Below the pieces are notes generated by a model that saw only the letters and a program-made list of their open reading frames with translations, was not told the origin of the DNA and made no database searches. Both the position numbers and the translations under genes were made by a program. Shown piece by piece: positions 1 to 12,599 of a DNA stretch of 64,000 nucleotides (positions are counted from its first letter, which is position 1; each line of letters opens with the position of its first letter). The DNA lies in the NCBI GenBank assembly GCA_021234155.1, contig JAJEKV010000033.1, positions 11,356,163 to 11,420,162 on the forward strand. Reading direction: 5' to 3'. Source of the DNA: Isoetes taiwanensis (Eukaryota; Streptophyta; Lycopodiopsida; Isoetales; Isoetaceae).

Positions 1-79
1 TACCAAAAATGCTGCTCTAACTACTGAGAGATGAGGGCTGGGAGTTGAAAGTTCCAGCATTAATGGCAAAGTTTAAGTT

Positions 80-267
80 AAGGGGAAAACTACCAAACTA
101 CCCCTATGAGTTTGTGTAATTACCAAAATGCCCTTATGAGTTTTAAAATTACCAAAATGCCCCTACACACCTACTATACACAAAGGTATTTTGGTAATTT
201 TGAAACTCATAAGGGCATTTTGGTAATTACACAAACTCATAGGGATATTTTGGTAGTATTCCCTTAA
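80..267. repeat. 188-bp foldback (inverted repeat) element
   Basis: The left arm (about 80-158) and right arm (about 188-267) are near-perfect reverse complements around a short C-rich spacer. Each arm is built from degenerate copies of a unit containing TACCAAAATGCCCTTATGAG. No coding capacity is seen. It could be a foldback MITE or an inverted duplication of a minisatellite. No target duplication was identified. Confidence 0.8.
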
Positions 268-485
268 GAGAGAGAGAGAGATGTATTTTTACGTCGTAGC
301 ACAAGCCAGCATCCTTTAGGACATACGACGCTCCCTCTTCAAGGAGCATCACCCCCTACAAGGATACCAGGGGCCAAAGGTCCTAGGATGCCAAGATCCT
401 AGTGAGGTTCGAACACGAGACCTCAATGTGCTAGACCTCAATTGTAATTGCCTTAAAGTGCGCAGCCAATGGACACCCTCCCCTA
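268..485 (-). mobile_element. tRNA-derived SINE-like element, minus strand
   Basis: Read on the minus strand, the element ends in GACGTAAAAATAC followed by a (TC)n microsatellite at 268-282. A pol III B-box match GTTCGAACC lies at 406-414. The A-box region upstream (about 450-480) is poorly conserved. The 3' end matches the terminal motif shared by the other SINEs and LINEs in this window. The 5' boundary is approximate. Confidence 0.6.
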
Positions 486-1490
486 CACGTCATAGTCATA
501 CCTAAAATCGTCTCGCATCTATTTTGGAAGTTTAGGTCAGGCAGAAGTTAGGTTACAGCAGCATTGCGGCAGCGAGACTGAGCGGGGAAAGAAGACTGCG
601 GCAGCGGCTTCAGCCATATGTGTAGACCGAACAAGCAAGGCAGACACAGGTAATACTAAATGTAAAGCTGTAGGTTACAGGTTTATCCACAATAAAAGGA
701 AGAAGGGGGTCTGGATCTAAGAATGTGAGAGATGTTAGATAGCAAAATAGGGGAAGCAAAAAGGACAATCTAGAAACTGAAGACATAAACAAGAGAATGT
801 TTCATGTAGAGGCTTAAGTGCACGGAAATAAGGAAATACATTAAAAGCTGTCTAAACCATCGAATAGATTAAATGCCAACAAATCAAATGGAAGGAAGGT
901 GGAGCTTAGCACTCAAACTTATTGAGAATGAAAACTTTGAGGATATATACTGTTTATAAAGAAATGTGCGCCAGATGAGCAGGCAGAGAGAAATTGATCA
1001 CACTACAATCTGAAAACATGGTTAGGATTGACTATGCAATTACTGGATTCTTCGCAGGTGGCTTTAGAGAATTGATAAGGCCCATTTGATGAATCCATAA
1101 CCATTTAAGATGTATAGGTCCTCCACAATTTCTATTTTTGAAGGCGATTTGTCAATAGTCTTCACTCATGTATATATCAAGAGGTAGTCAATCTAATTTC
1201 GTTCTTTGTTGATAATGAAGAGATATTTGAGAAACTGGTCTCGAAGGTATTTAACCAACACAGTGGTAGTTACATGTCATACCAGCACTAGGTTAGGGCA
1301 TTCTCAACTTAAAAGCAAGGGCAGAAGAACCCTCATTATGGACCTCATAGATATGAATCTAAAGAACTCGTTCATTTGCTGTGTATTTGTCATCTGACCT
1401 CATGCAACAAATTGTCAAGGATTGCTTTTTTTGGAAGAACGGAAAACTGACATTACATGAAATTCATGTGTTTCCCAGGTAAAAGCTAGT
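486..1490. other. No gene recognised
   Basis: This is AT-rich DNA with only short open frames. I see no domain, RNA gene or repeat here, although it may include eroded upstream parts of the kinase relic that follows. Confidence 0.5.
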
Positions 1491-1494
1491 CAGA

Positions 1495-1850
1495 AATTTG
1501 GTTGTCAAAATCCGATTTTGGCAAATCAATTGCAGAGCTTCAGTCTCAAGGACAGTTCTACAAACATGAAGGGTACAGCGATGTACGGCTTTGAAGGTTC
1601 TTGCAGATAGGGCACTACTCAAGAAAGATGGATGTATATAGCTTTTGCATTGTCTGCCTAGAAATTCTTATTGGAAGACCCTCGGATGCAGTTATGCAGA
1701 GAGATCTAAGGAAGGGCCGTGCCTTTTTTCCTCCTATGCATTCATAGGGATGTTTGCACAATTGTATTTCACTGTAGACATGGAGAAACGTCCTAGCTTT
1801 GAGGATTTGTGGGCTCCCAAGGAAAAGGTTTTGACCAGAGGATGAAATTC
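1495..1850 (+). pseudogene. Receptor-like kinase relic (C-lobe fragment)
   Basis: Pieces of a plant protein kinase can be read in different frames. They are SDFGKSIAELQ at about 1511-1545 (activation-segment DFG), DVYSFCIVCLEILIGRPSD at about 1631-1690 (subdomain IX), and TVDMEKRPSFEDLW at about 1772-1815 (subdomain XI with its conserved Arg). These are in the order expected for a receptor-like kinase C-lobe but need at least two frame changes, and a stop follows the first piece. The N-lobe and HRD catalytic loop were not found upstream. It is a decayed fragment; subfamily not assigned. Confidence 0.6.
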
Positions 1851-3030
1851 AAAGCTACGTTGATGAGAACAGAATCTCAGAATGTACACAAAAACACTTG
1901 AAGAAGAGGGCACCAGGACAATACCACAGACCTCTACTCCCAAAGAGCAATATTGTTATCATTGCTGCTACTTTCTTACTGGGGTTCAATTTACATGGGT
2001 AGACATTGTTTCACAGCTTTGGGATAGTGTACAGAGCCCTTTTGTTAGTACATAGACGTTCAACCACAAATTCTTGGAAATTTTCAGCAAGTTTGGGAAT
2101 ATTTGGACTATTTAAAATGCAGTTATAGGTCAAGGCAAGAAATATCTGTATAGACGATGCCAAAGCTATATACGTCCACCTTTCTTGTGTATTCATCCCT
2201 ACCTGCAACCATCTCCGGGCCCATGTATAGATGCATGCCAACTCCCGGGCCAAGCAAATGAAACACCAGTCACAAGTTTCCATTCAATTTAGAACACGAG
2301 GAACCTGCAACTGAAGAAAGTGCTTCTGCACAGGCTATCTAGTAAGAAACGGGGGGCCTTATTGAAGAATTTCAGCATGCTTATCTCTTTAATTATGTTT
2401 TTTATGAAGAGCTATCTTCAGTACTAATGCTGGAGGTATACAATATTTTCAGGCTTTGTTTGGATGGTTGAGTTTTTAATGTGGCCTCAGCCAATAGCAG
2501 CCAATAATCGGGTTCTTTCAGGCTCATATAAGTTTCTAGTGGCATATTGATTTCTTTAACTGTTATTTGCTGAGATTATTTCTATTTGTTTTGTATAGCA
2601 TGATATCATGCCAGACATGTATCATCTTTGCCGCCGAACTGCATAATGGGTGCATGCTTGCTGATAAGGTATAGGATGCAGATTGGATTGCACAACTAAG
2701 AGCCTGAAGCATTAACATGTTATATGTTTCATAATGCTTTTTCTAACATTACATGTTTTTTCCTGCAGAGTTCTTTCAAAAATTCACGAAACATACACAG
2801 ATACCCTCGATCGACAATATGCTTGGACTGTATTTTTGTCAAGATAGTTCTTTGATTTATTTTGCTTTTTTCTTGATGTATTTAACTAGCATAGATCTGC
2901 ATCTTGAACTGATCTATTCAGATTTTTTTGATATAATGCTGTTTAAAACATTTTCCAGAAATGTTTCTGCCTGGAGTTGTTTCATTCAATACAGGGATGC
3001 ACCATTTGCATCATCAAGTCCATCATCAAG
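1851..3030. other. No gene recognised
   Basis: The interval holds short open frames only. I see no protein domain, tRNA or terminal repeats. Several T-rich stretches are present. Confidence 0.5.
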
Positions 3031-3031
3031 T

Positions 3032-3154
3032 CCAAGCTGTTTCTACAGGAACACAAGCTTGATACAAAGGAGAAAACGAATAACATAATAGCTCTAAAGC
3101 TGGCTTCCAAGCTGTTCTACAGGAACACAACGTTGATACAAAGGAGAAAATGAA
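3032..3154. repeat. Imperfect tandem duplication, period about 73 bp
   Basis: The block containing CTACAGGAACACAA and TTGATACAAAGGAGAAAA occurs twice, at about 3032-3084 and 3106-3154. No function is apparent. Confidence 0.7.
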
Positions 3155-3658
3155 CTGTCTGTTGTCTATGATTCATTGTGTCTAGGTATATATGTTCAAG
3201 AACAGTATACATTCCTGCAATATTTCTTAGAATATTTTTTTAATCCATCTAATTGTCGATTGAAGTCATGGGTTTAGGCAGCCATTCTCTTATTTTTGTT
3301 CAGTCGAAAAAGCTAGATTGTCACACTGGTTCAGTTGATGTTTCGTTATTTTGGGTGGTGATTGTTTATGTTCTAGTAGACAGTTTTTTATGAGTAGTTT
3401 TTTCAGATTCAACAATTTTACAATTTCTTCGTGTTCCATTTCACTGTGCATTTTAACTGGCTGAACTTTGCAGAAAAAGGCAGTTATCATCACACTATTA
3501 AGTGCAATTCTGCTTCCTGAGATCTATTAAGGTGATGCAACGCAGTCTGGTCATAGCAAGACATACATGGATAGGTTTCATTTGATGTGGAGCAGGACTA
3601 GTACCAGCTTGCGGTCTGCTCTCGCAGGGGAAGCTATTTTGCGGTCTTGCGGTCTTGC

Positions 3659-3728
3659 TAAGTGGTGTACATCCCAAGCCTTGATATTTTACAGGGGAGG
3701 CTAAGTGGGGTACACCCCAAGCCTTGAT
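3659..3728. repeat. Tandem duplication, period 42 bp
   Basis: CTAAGTGG(T/G)GTACA(T/C)CCCAAGCC followed by TTGAT occurs at 3659-3686 and again at 3701-3728. This is a local duplication with two substitutions. Confidence 0.8.
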
Positions 3729-4188
3729 CGAAGGGTGCAAATTGCTTTCCTTCTAGTTCAGCGGACAACAAACAATCAAACATATATAAGCGAGCTTTAT
3801 TTTTTGTTTGAGAAAATAAGTTTCTAATATTTCTGTCGTGAGAAGTCCTCTCCAGTTGACACGTTGGGTTTTGAGCCATTTTTGTTTTTTCTTTTTGCCT
3901 TTATTTTCTTTGTCCTACATGCAGTATCCTTGTTCTTTATGCCACATTGTTCCGCTATGGCCAGAAGCTCCAAGCATGGGGCCAAATCCAGCTTCTGGCT
4001 ATGGCAGAACAGGGGCCAAATCCACGCATGTCTGCCGCGCTCGGCAGTGTCTCTAGGGGCAGTTTCCCTGGAACCCGCTCCTTTTCCCTTCCAAAATGCC
4101 TTTTCTTTGCTGGAGCGAAGTCTAGGTACTCCAGTGGCAACTTCTGCATGATTTCTACAGAATAACATATCGATAGACTAACTTTACA

Positions 4189-4316
4189 TCCTTTTTGTTG
4201 TATATCAATCTTGAACAGAAGTAAGAAGTCTAGTACTTTGGTTAAAACTACACCCTTTTTGTTGTATATCAATCTTGAACAGAAGTAAGAAGTCTAGTAC
4301 TTTGGTTAAAACTACC
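4189..4316. repeat. Tandem duplication, period 64 bp
   Basis: Two nearly identical 63-64 bp units lie head to tail. Each starts CCTTTTTGTTGTATATC and ends GGTTAAAACTAC. The near-identity suggests a recent event. The surrounding 4320-5130 contains no recognisable gene. Confidence 0.85.
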
Positions 4317-5479
4317 TCGAGTTTGGAACTCTGGCTATGCAGATTTTAAGAAAGTAGGGCTTTTTAGACCCACTCCCAAGCACGAGCATGTCGTTGCTTC
4401 CACATGCGGTAGTGTAAGATAGCAGAGATCAAGTGAGTTAGCTGAGGCCCTAAAGAAAATAGTAGATGGAAAGTGCCAGAAGAAATTGAAGAAATAATAA
4501 GAGCCTTTGGCCGAATCTCAGTGCATTTGAAGCAGAAGTAATAAGAACCTTTCGCCGAATCTCATAAGGCCCGTGCATTTGAATGCACAAAGCATGGTAG
4601 ATAATCTGCTACATTCCTACTATTGCCCTGAGAGCTTGCTGAGGAATAGGATTCTTGTGGGAATTTGCATCTGGATTTAGCATTCTAGCAGCACCAATGG
4701 CTTCCAGCCGTTTTCAAGTATATTCTCTTCCCCCCCAGAAGGAATGTTCATGAAAGGATTTCCTTGCGACCGGAATAATTATTGAAGTACAATTGTTAGG
4801 AACATTATCGTTTTCTAACGAATTTGCTCATGAAGTATGTGTGCAAGAGCCGATTCGAATGAGTCCTTTTTGTCTGCACGTAGTCATTACTTCAATAGAT
4901 TTTCCATACGTATTACTTTCCAAAAGTAGTACTATCGCAATTACTCAAGACCGGCTCGAGTAATGTGCAGCGCGTATGTTTGATCCAAAATTTAAATTGA
5001 ACACACTAGTGTAAGTGTCTTAGGGTATACATATTGTATAATCCCAAAATTACTCAGGGTCAATTCTCATCCAAAATTTGACTCAGAACTTTCCTTGCCT
5101 ACAACAAAGTAATCTAATGAAGTTGTTAGAAGAAAGGAAGGAAGGAAGGAAGTTTATTTTAACGTCCACGGAGGCCAGAGGCCTATGAGACGGTACATGC
5201 AGAGAACAGGCAAAGAAGCCAAAAACCCCAACACCAAAAACAAACAATGTAACTGTACAGTAGAACCCTACTACCGGGATGAAAAAACCCCCACTTGGGA
5301 GGAAAAACCCTAACAGTAGGCTCTCAAATACCATGCCCCCGAAGAGCAAGTCCGGCGGTAGAAATCTGCGGGATGTAAGCTCCCAACCGGCTACCATAGG
5401 TGATCTTGCGAGTAATCGATGTAGCGGTGTGTCGAGCATCTAAGATCGGTGTGCACTTTGCTTCGGACTGGGCATATCT

Positions 5480-7400
5480 TTGGGCAATCGCTTTGGAGGG
5501 CATGGTACTCATCCTCTATCACGTGCATCTCACAACAACACCGACATATCCTCTCCTCCACAGGGATCCCGTGCGCCATTCACCCCCCCCTGACTGTTTC
5601 AATTAGAGGTAATGGGAACCCGTCCTTATGGCAGCAATAGCTCTCCGTTTCTTCCACAGAGATGTGTGCTTTCAAGTCCGGGATGGGGTCCATGCTCAAG
5701 GCGGGGGATTAATCGGCGTGATAGTGCTCTGTCTTGGGCTTTGCAAGAGTAGAGGCATCCCACGGTGGTGGCGGCATAGCCCGCATCCAATTGCCCATTC
5801 TCATCGCCGAATGCGCGATTGCCACCATCATTGGTAATCCATAGACCACCTCCTAAACCATCCCTTACGATTGCTGGAGTGCCATACCCTCTTCGGTTTT
5901 TTTGGGGGGCCTGCGTTAACAACACGGCTTTTGTGGGGGCAAGCGATGCTCATCCATCCCATCCACCTTATGGAAGCAAGTAAGATGCTGCACAAGATAG
6001 CGAATCGTCAGTAAAGGCGAAACCCCGTCTCATACAACAAAATCGATCACGATGCGGTGTCCTTCACTCCCAAGCTATATGTCAAGAAAGCTTTTACGCA
6101 CCCTTTCAACCTATCCCACGTGTTTTTGCTAACTGCCGGGCCCCAAACCTCCACCCCATATAGCGGCACCGGCTCGACCAAAGCCCTAAAGAGGTGTGCT
6201 CTCCTCGCCCGATCCGCGAGATCTATCCCAGCAACACGCCGCTTTGCAATTGCATATAAAGCCTTCCAGGCCTGCGGCTCTCCTCCACACACTCATCCCA
6301 CGGCATGTTAGTAGTGAAATCAATTCCCGGATACTTGAAGCTCCGCACCATCTCCACTTCACTCGTCCCCGTAATATAACTCCGGGATAGGGTGTTGTGA
6401 GGACGGGGATCGTGAGAAGCTTAGTTTTGTGCAAGTTCACTTTGTCATTCCCGTTGCCCCACGTAAACCCACCGAGGGCATCCAAATCTTTGCTGCATCT
6501 TTGCTGGCCGTATGGGCTAGCAAAGCTACATCATCCGCATATAGTAAGCGGCTCCGAGGTCGCCTCGGATAATTGCACCCCGGCTCCCCATGGTGCCGCA
6601 TCCCGTCTCAAGCTATCAATGTACAACCCAAAAGCGTTGGAGACAACGGGCAGCCCCGCTAACTCCCATAGTGCTAGCTACCCGCCGATCTTCATAAGGC
6701 GGTCGCGGCATAAATCCCATCATAAAGGCGGTGCACCCCATTCCCCGCAGCTCTGGGAACTCGCAATTCTTGCAACCTACGCCACACGGATGTCTCGGGG
6801 GCGGTATCATATGCGGTCTTAAAATCTACAAAGCGACAATACAAGTCTCGGCGCATTCCGGCTTGCCTCCATCAATACTCTCAAAGTGAAGATATGGTCG
6901 ATCGTGGAGTGAGTGGCTTAAAGCCCCGCTGCCAATTGCCCGCACCCCCCCTCCTCGGCCCACTTAGTGAGTTTCTTCTCCACCACCCACGCCAGGGGCT
7001 TTGCAAACAACGAGCTTACCATAATCATCCGGTAATTCGTCGGGTCATCCGTATTACCCGGCTTTATGCAATGGGAACAACCTTACTAACCATCCACTCG
7101 AGGGAGCCCCTCGCCGAGCTTGGTTAATGATCACCGCCGGGGGCCCTACCACGATGGGCCACCCCATTTCAATAGCTTCGGCTTGCGGCCCCCAGCAAAT
7201 CCTTTGCCTTGCCATTCGCCCGATGCGAGACCTGCTTGGACATCCTCCCGGTGTGTGAGCTGCGGCACCTCTCCTACGATCCGGGACCACGGCATTAGCT
7301 CACGGGGGGTCATATAAGTCCCGTAAGCGGTGCATCCATTGCTCCACACTTACATTACCCGACCACACTGGCGCTACGGTATAACACCTTACGCCAAAAG
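5480..7400 (-). pseudogene. LINE ORF2 reverse transcriptase and C-terminal region, copy 1
   Basis: The minus strand encodes the reverse transcriptase catalytic box YADDVA at 6541-6530. Downstream VEPVPLYGVEVWGPAVSKN and KAFLTYSLGVKD form the thumb-like connection seen in LINEs. EERICRCC with IEDE-Y-H-L lies near 5560-5480, a Cys/His motif. The matching stretch of copy 2 shows the same motifs in clearer frames. Multiple stops and shifts make it non-functional as it stands. Confidence 0.75.
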
Positions 7401-7898
7401 CTTTTGGCTCGCCATGAGCATGTCAAGCGAGCTCACGGGTTTTACGCCATGTATCTCCCCTTCTTGGCTTTTAGGAAGAGCTTATAGTCTTGCGGGGCAC
7501 AGGGCGCAATTGTGGACCTATGACCAAGCGCGGTGGCTCTTTAGAGCCTTGCAATCGACATCAAACCCACGGGTTCTCGGGAAAATCGTGGTGTCCCTCC
7601 TGGAGGGTCCTTCCTTTAAAAGGAAGCCCCGGCCGGTAAAAGCGGCGCCTTCACCGACCATGCACACGTCCTTGCGGTTATTGTAGAAGCTATCAAACCC
7701 ACAGCAACTCCCGCACCAACAACAGTTCATCATACCACCTTACCGATAGCGTGGGATATATGGTAACCCTCCACATCCCCTTTGCGGTGTCTCCACTATT
7801 GAGTGCTCCCAATTCAGCGTGACATAAAGCGGGTAGTGATCTGACAAAGCCTCCTCATCCCCCTCATGCTTGTGCCAATGGAGAAGTGTGTAACCATG

Positions 7899-8583
7899 TC
7901 AAGTCTTTGCTACCGGGCCGAGAAGGTAATCCAACACACTAGCTCCCCCATCCTGCCTATCACTCCTGCAAGTAACACCCCCTGAGTGTGGCCATCGATG
8001 CATACCATTACAAATTACCATGTCAAAAACCTGGCAGAGCTGGACCAAATTGCACCCAAATGGTCTAGCCACCATATCACGGGAGTGCCGCGTGTATCTT
8101 TGAGTAGCAGCTGTCTCAAGCCAAAGCGGATCGGCATTAGCGTCACCTTGGAAGGTCACCGACCGTGCAATCAAGGCCGTCTGAGCATTAAAATCTCCTA
8201 GCAAAAACACACATCCCTGCGGTATAGCGGTCTATGTCATCATACGATTCCCTATATGGCATCCGACATGCATTAATGCGCATCATGTACTGGTAGAACT
8301 TAGAGCACGCATGGGGAATGTAGCGACTAGCAAGAAACAATGGGACATGACCAGGCTCTAATACCATTACCCACATGCGGCGGTTAAATGCATCGGACTT
8401 ACGAAGTGTGATCTTGCATGCTAAAGCGTCCCTAAAGTAGCAAGCCACTCCACCGTACCAGCGTCGCCATGGCGCCATTAGCAAGTGAGAAATGCCGATA
8501 TCCTCGAATGTCCGGCAATCGATGCCCTTCATACTCCCATGTCTCCCTGCGGAAGGCGATGTCCATGTCTGTCGCGATCCCAT
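7899..8583 (-). pseudogene. LINE ORF2 endonuclease domain (APE-like), copy 1
   Basis: The reading contains WYGGVACYFRDAL and PLFLASRYIPHA, typical of the middle of an APE/exonuclease III-type LINE endonuclease. FLLGDFNAQTA follows, the catalytic GDFN motif. Near the C-terminal end VLDYLLGPVAKT corresponds to the conserved D-Y-(I/L) segment. This domain nicks target DNA for target-primed reverse transcription. The same segment begins LINE copy 2. Frame changes separate it from the reverse transcriptase. Confidence 0.7.
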
Positions 8584-9306
8584 TCAAGCCACCGCCCTTA
8601 CGCCGCGAAAGCCCCTACAATTCCGAAAACAATGCGAAGACACTTTCCCTATCTTTGACCGCGACCGTGGACCCATCGAGTGCCTCGAGGACGCCTGGCG
8701 TGGTTGGACTAACTTCGGGCAGCCTGCTCACGGGATCACGATGGATGTCTTTGCGGTTGTGGAAGGCCTCAATCCGCCCTCTCCACGCCTGCGGCACGAT
8801 GCCCTGGACCGCTCTGCCCTGCCTGCGGCCTTGTTGTTAGTGGGAATGCCGCCTCCATCGCTGTCGGCGAGGAGGCACATATACCTTCATCTTGCCATTA
8901 ACCAAACCAGCAGCCCCCTCCGACATGTGAATCTCTCGACCAACTCTTGGCTTCTCTCCCGTTGTTGCGGTGGCGTGAGATCCGGATCGGGTATATGGGC
9001 GTACCTTTCAAGCGGCCGAGGCGGTGCAACAACAAAGATTTTGCCTCCCAATCCAAGGCGCAAACTTAACTAGCCGAGGTCTCATGCTCGGTCCTCCAAC
9101 CCCGATTGGACTCTTGATAACCAAATCATGGTGGAGCTTTGCAAGTATCGGGGTGGTAAGCTTACAGCAAATCCTCACCTTGCTCCTCCGGCAATCCCGC
9201 TTTAATAAGGTTGAGGGGGCGTGCACGGATGTCTTGCTCCTCACGAAGTACCCTCGATTCCACTGAGCCACCTCGGCCTGCGGTATGGGGGTGCTGGTGC
9301 GAGCGG

Positions 9307-9937
9307 CTATGGTGCACTCGGGACTCGTTGCACCTCCATTCGAGGTCCCGCATCTCTTCTTTGTAAGTGGGCCATATGGTTCTCTATATGTGAGCATCTT
9401 CGACATGTCTGCATGCGCCTTTGCTTCCTCAAGGAATTGGAGCACGCCCGCGCCGCTTCCACATCCTTCTCCTTAGCATCTATCCGACCAGCCATGCTTG
9501 TGACTTGTACAATCTGCTGCAGCAACCCCTTCATGTCAGCCCGTGCTTGCGCCATGTCTTCCATCCACTGCTGGTGGACCTTATCCAAGCGGTGCCCCAT
9601 CTCCGTGACTAGCTGCGTTGTTGCTTGTATCTCCCCTCTTATCTGGTCATTATCCTTTTGGGCTCCCCGCAATCATAATCCCCGTTTTACTTCCACAAGG
9701 GAAATTACGCTTCTTGAGCGCTTGACCCACGGCGATTGGTCCCGTGATGCCTCCAAGCTTGTCAGCTTAGCCTGGAGGGAACCGGCCTGTTCCTGTACAA
9801 CCCTGATTGCCTCAGCCTGTGATACCTGCTCTGATGGGGACGAGGTATCCAAATTGCGGGCTCTTTTCTTCAACGCATGCATGCTGTCAGGGGTTGCCAT
9901 AGAGGGCCGGGACTGTCAGGTGGATTCCGGCAACTAA
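9307..9937 (-). pseudogene. LINE ORF1 (coiled-coil protein), interrupted
   Basis: Two consecutive open pieces (9900-9673 and 9672-9307, minus strand) are separated by a stop. The first begins MATPDSMHALKKRARNLD and is rich in Q/E/A heptads. The second is a charged coiled coil (for example MGHRLDKVHQQWMEDMAQAR). Position upstream of the endonuclease and the coiled-coil character fit a LINE ORF1 RNA-binding protein. No RRM or CCHC knuckle was seen. It is the first cistron of LINE copy 1. Confidence 0.6.
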
Positions 9938-10255
9938 AACAGAGGAAACACCATACAAATCATACACCGACGGAAAGCTCGTTCGATAAGCTTTCCAACG
10001 AGCCCAAGAATACCTGAATCTGACACCGGAATCCCGAGTTATGAGCAAAAGAACAGGGCTGAAACCCTAAGCGCCAGCATGAGCGCCTGGAGGACAGAGA
10101 GAGCATCCACAAGAAAGAAAGAGGTCAGAAAATAGATCAGCATTTAAATGCTCTCATATCCCAAAACGCACAGCCAAAGTGAATCAAAACATTTAAATTG
10201 AAACATACAAACAAAATCTTAATTTTGAAATGCATTACCTTGAAACCCCGAAGTA

Positions 10256-11777
10256 TGACAATACCTATCATGCTCCTCCCTGGTTTGTGACGAGTAATAG
10301 ACGGAATGTACCTTAAGCCCTAATGTGGCTAAGCGATTCCATGCGGAAGTAGTAATCCTACTACTAGATCTGGGCAATTAAGTGCCATCCCCTTGATAGC
10401 TAGCTATCACTTAGAAACAAATTTTGTTTTATTTTTGCACCAGAAAATTAATGTCTTTCGAAGAACATTGACTTATTGAGAAACATCGTTTCTGAATCCA
10501 AGTCATCTAGTTCAATATGATTATAGCCCTTAGGTGAATTTTCCCAAAATTCAGTCTAGGCCTAATCAGAGAAAGTTATCTCTTAACCTAGTGCTAAGTT
10601 CGCTTGAATAATCCCAGATTGCTCATTTGAACTTAGGACTAATAACATCTCTAAGTGTGGTCTACTTTGAGATGAGTTAGGACTTGTCCCTTTCTTAAAC
10701 ATCCCAAATGTTTAAGTTTCACTGGATTAATTTGCTTTCCTAGTTCATATAAGCATCCACTAAAATGACGACGTCACTTAGTATCGCATGGTTAAAGCAC
10801 TAAGCCCCTTAAATGACCCTTTAAGCAGTTAATCACAATTAATCTGCCAGGGAGTCTGCTCCCAGCCGATGTTGCAACACCCCGGTGCTTATCACCCCTC
10901 AAATGTTCGGATTCCCTCAGCAGTTTTCCCTTGAGCGGTAATCTGACCACCTGCACAGAAACTCTATTCGACCACAGGAAGGCCTGGCCTTTGCTGTGAC
11001 TACACCAGCAGAATCGCTCTGCCAAACCGAGTGCGTCTGTCAAGTCTCAATCCAAACAAGTATTCATAGTTGTAGAATCGATGCTTCTTTCAAGACCCAA
11101 TTCCGATTGTTTTCTGATCAATTCATCCTCCAGGCTTTATAGATTTACCACTGGAGTTATCCTTAGTCATCCTCAGCCAAATCCGACCCACCTGGGCCCT
11201 GATCAGATCCACAATCGAAGTCTTCTTGCTACGATTCCAGATCCCCTTCTTCGGCCTGTTACAGGTCTGCTCGATCTGTTCTTATAACAGATCTTTGCCC
11301 CATCGAACCATAACATGCCACGTGTCTTTATAATATATTAACCTTGCTAACTTTCATTACTTTATATTAATACATTTAACACCCCTAGTGCGAATAACCA
11401 ACACTAGTACCACTAACATTAACTTGCAACGTTAGCTACATATTAATATAAACATTACGTGACTACCGGCAACCATCGGTATCACATGCCCTGCTTCCGC
11501 AACTAATATTATTAACTAATATTAGTGCCCCTAGTGACCGATATCGGTCCCTAGCAATACTCTGACATTAGTACTAATCCGTACTAACAATTTCCTTCAG
11601 TACTAACCCTTAGCACTAAATTCCCTTATTCTCATATTATGTCACCATAGACCGATTACGGACATATGGCCCGCCAGTCGACCCAGTCACCATGTGACTT
11701 GACTGAGGGTACTTCCATGCTCATAGACGTCTGTCAAGGGCCCGATTCGGGCAATGCCCCTGGAAGCACCTGTAACA
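10256..11777. mobile_element. Possible LTR-like segment (unconfirmed)
   Basis: The segment starts TGACAATACC and ends GCACCTGTAACA. The last ~26 bp are the reverse complement of 13512-13538, which follows a polypurine stretch (GGGGAGGGGAGG), as the start of a 3' LTR would. No matching target duplication was found at the two ends (AAGTA and CATTC). There is no coding capacity. It could be an inverted LTR or unrelated repeat DNA. Confidence 0.3.
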
Positions 11778-12599
11778 CATTCTATTCTTATTCTAGCTGC
11801 AACTTTGCTGATGGATATACGCGGGGATGCTTCAAAATCTACAGTGCTGCTTCAAAATTTGCAGCGCTGCACAAGATGTCACGCCCTTTTGCACCTGGCA
11901 GTTTTTCCTTCCTCTGCATGTGAATCTTCAAATAGGCTGTATTGCGTCCAGTGCATAAAGTTTGCATAATATTAAAGAAGACACGCAGAATAGAAAATGG
12001 AGCCAGCGGAAGGCCAAAGGTTCTGAGGAGAGAAGGAAGGTTTTATGATGCAAGGATGGGCAAGTTAAGGATAATTTTGGGGATTGAAAAATTTTCTTGA
12101 TGTAGTTGCCTAGTGCTTGAACCATGTGAGTTCAATGGAATTCAAAACTTCATACGGATCTCTTGATGAGAGTTCAAGAATAGAATCAATGGGAAACTTT
12201 TGACAAGGTCAAAACTATAACATTGATAGTTCAATTTGAATGGAGAGTGCTATTCCTGACAAGGTCAAGTAGCTGTAGCATTAGTAGTTCGAATTGAGTT
12301 GTAATTGTTTGGATAAGGCAAGCATAGTGATTGTGCTTGTGAAAGGGCAGGGTTATGTGTAACCGTATGAACCTCTAGTGGGCATTCATATGTGGAAAGC
12401 ATAACTGTATCACTTGGCATGTGATAGGATTTATGAGTTGTATGCTTGACTAGTGGCGCGAGCCTTAGTACAACGTGTATACATGAGTAAGATACCTTAG
12501 TTATTGAGGTATGAATAAAGCATAAAGTGTTTTCTTATGATGCAGTGATCTTTTCGAGATCAGCAAAGCATATTGAAAAGATCAATTTGGGTTTGATAA

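Larger units (their letters stand above)
5134..9950 (-). mobile_element. APE-type LINE retrotransposon, long but mutated (copy 1)
   Basis: On the minus strand the order is a coiled-coil ORF1 (9937-9307), an APE-like endonuclease (about 8583-7899), reverse transcriptase (about 7400-6400), a C-terminal region with a Cys/His motif (about 5590-5480), a short 3' UTR, and a (TTCC)n tail at 5152-5134. The 3' body ends in GTGGACGTTAAAATAAAC. A second copy with the same 3' sequence lies inverted at 53683-56742. Many frame breaks make autonomous activity unlikely. Clade was not determined. The 5' UTR may extend to about 10250. No target duplication was found. Confidence 0.85.

Noticed and set aside
3838-4168. 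Several overlapping open frames on both strands
   Set aside because: They overlap one another in antisense, have low-complexity composition and show no recognisable motif; they look like chance frames.
5083-5439. 118-codon minus frame with hydrophobic stretches
   Set aside because: It lies in the LINE 3' UTR and runs through the (TTCC)n tail; the same sequence recurs in LINE copy 2, so it is not a separate membrane protein.
9221-9937. 238-codon plus-strand frame
   Set aside because: It is antisense to LINE ORF1 and its length reflects the GC-rich codon structure of the real minus-strand frame.
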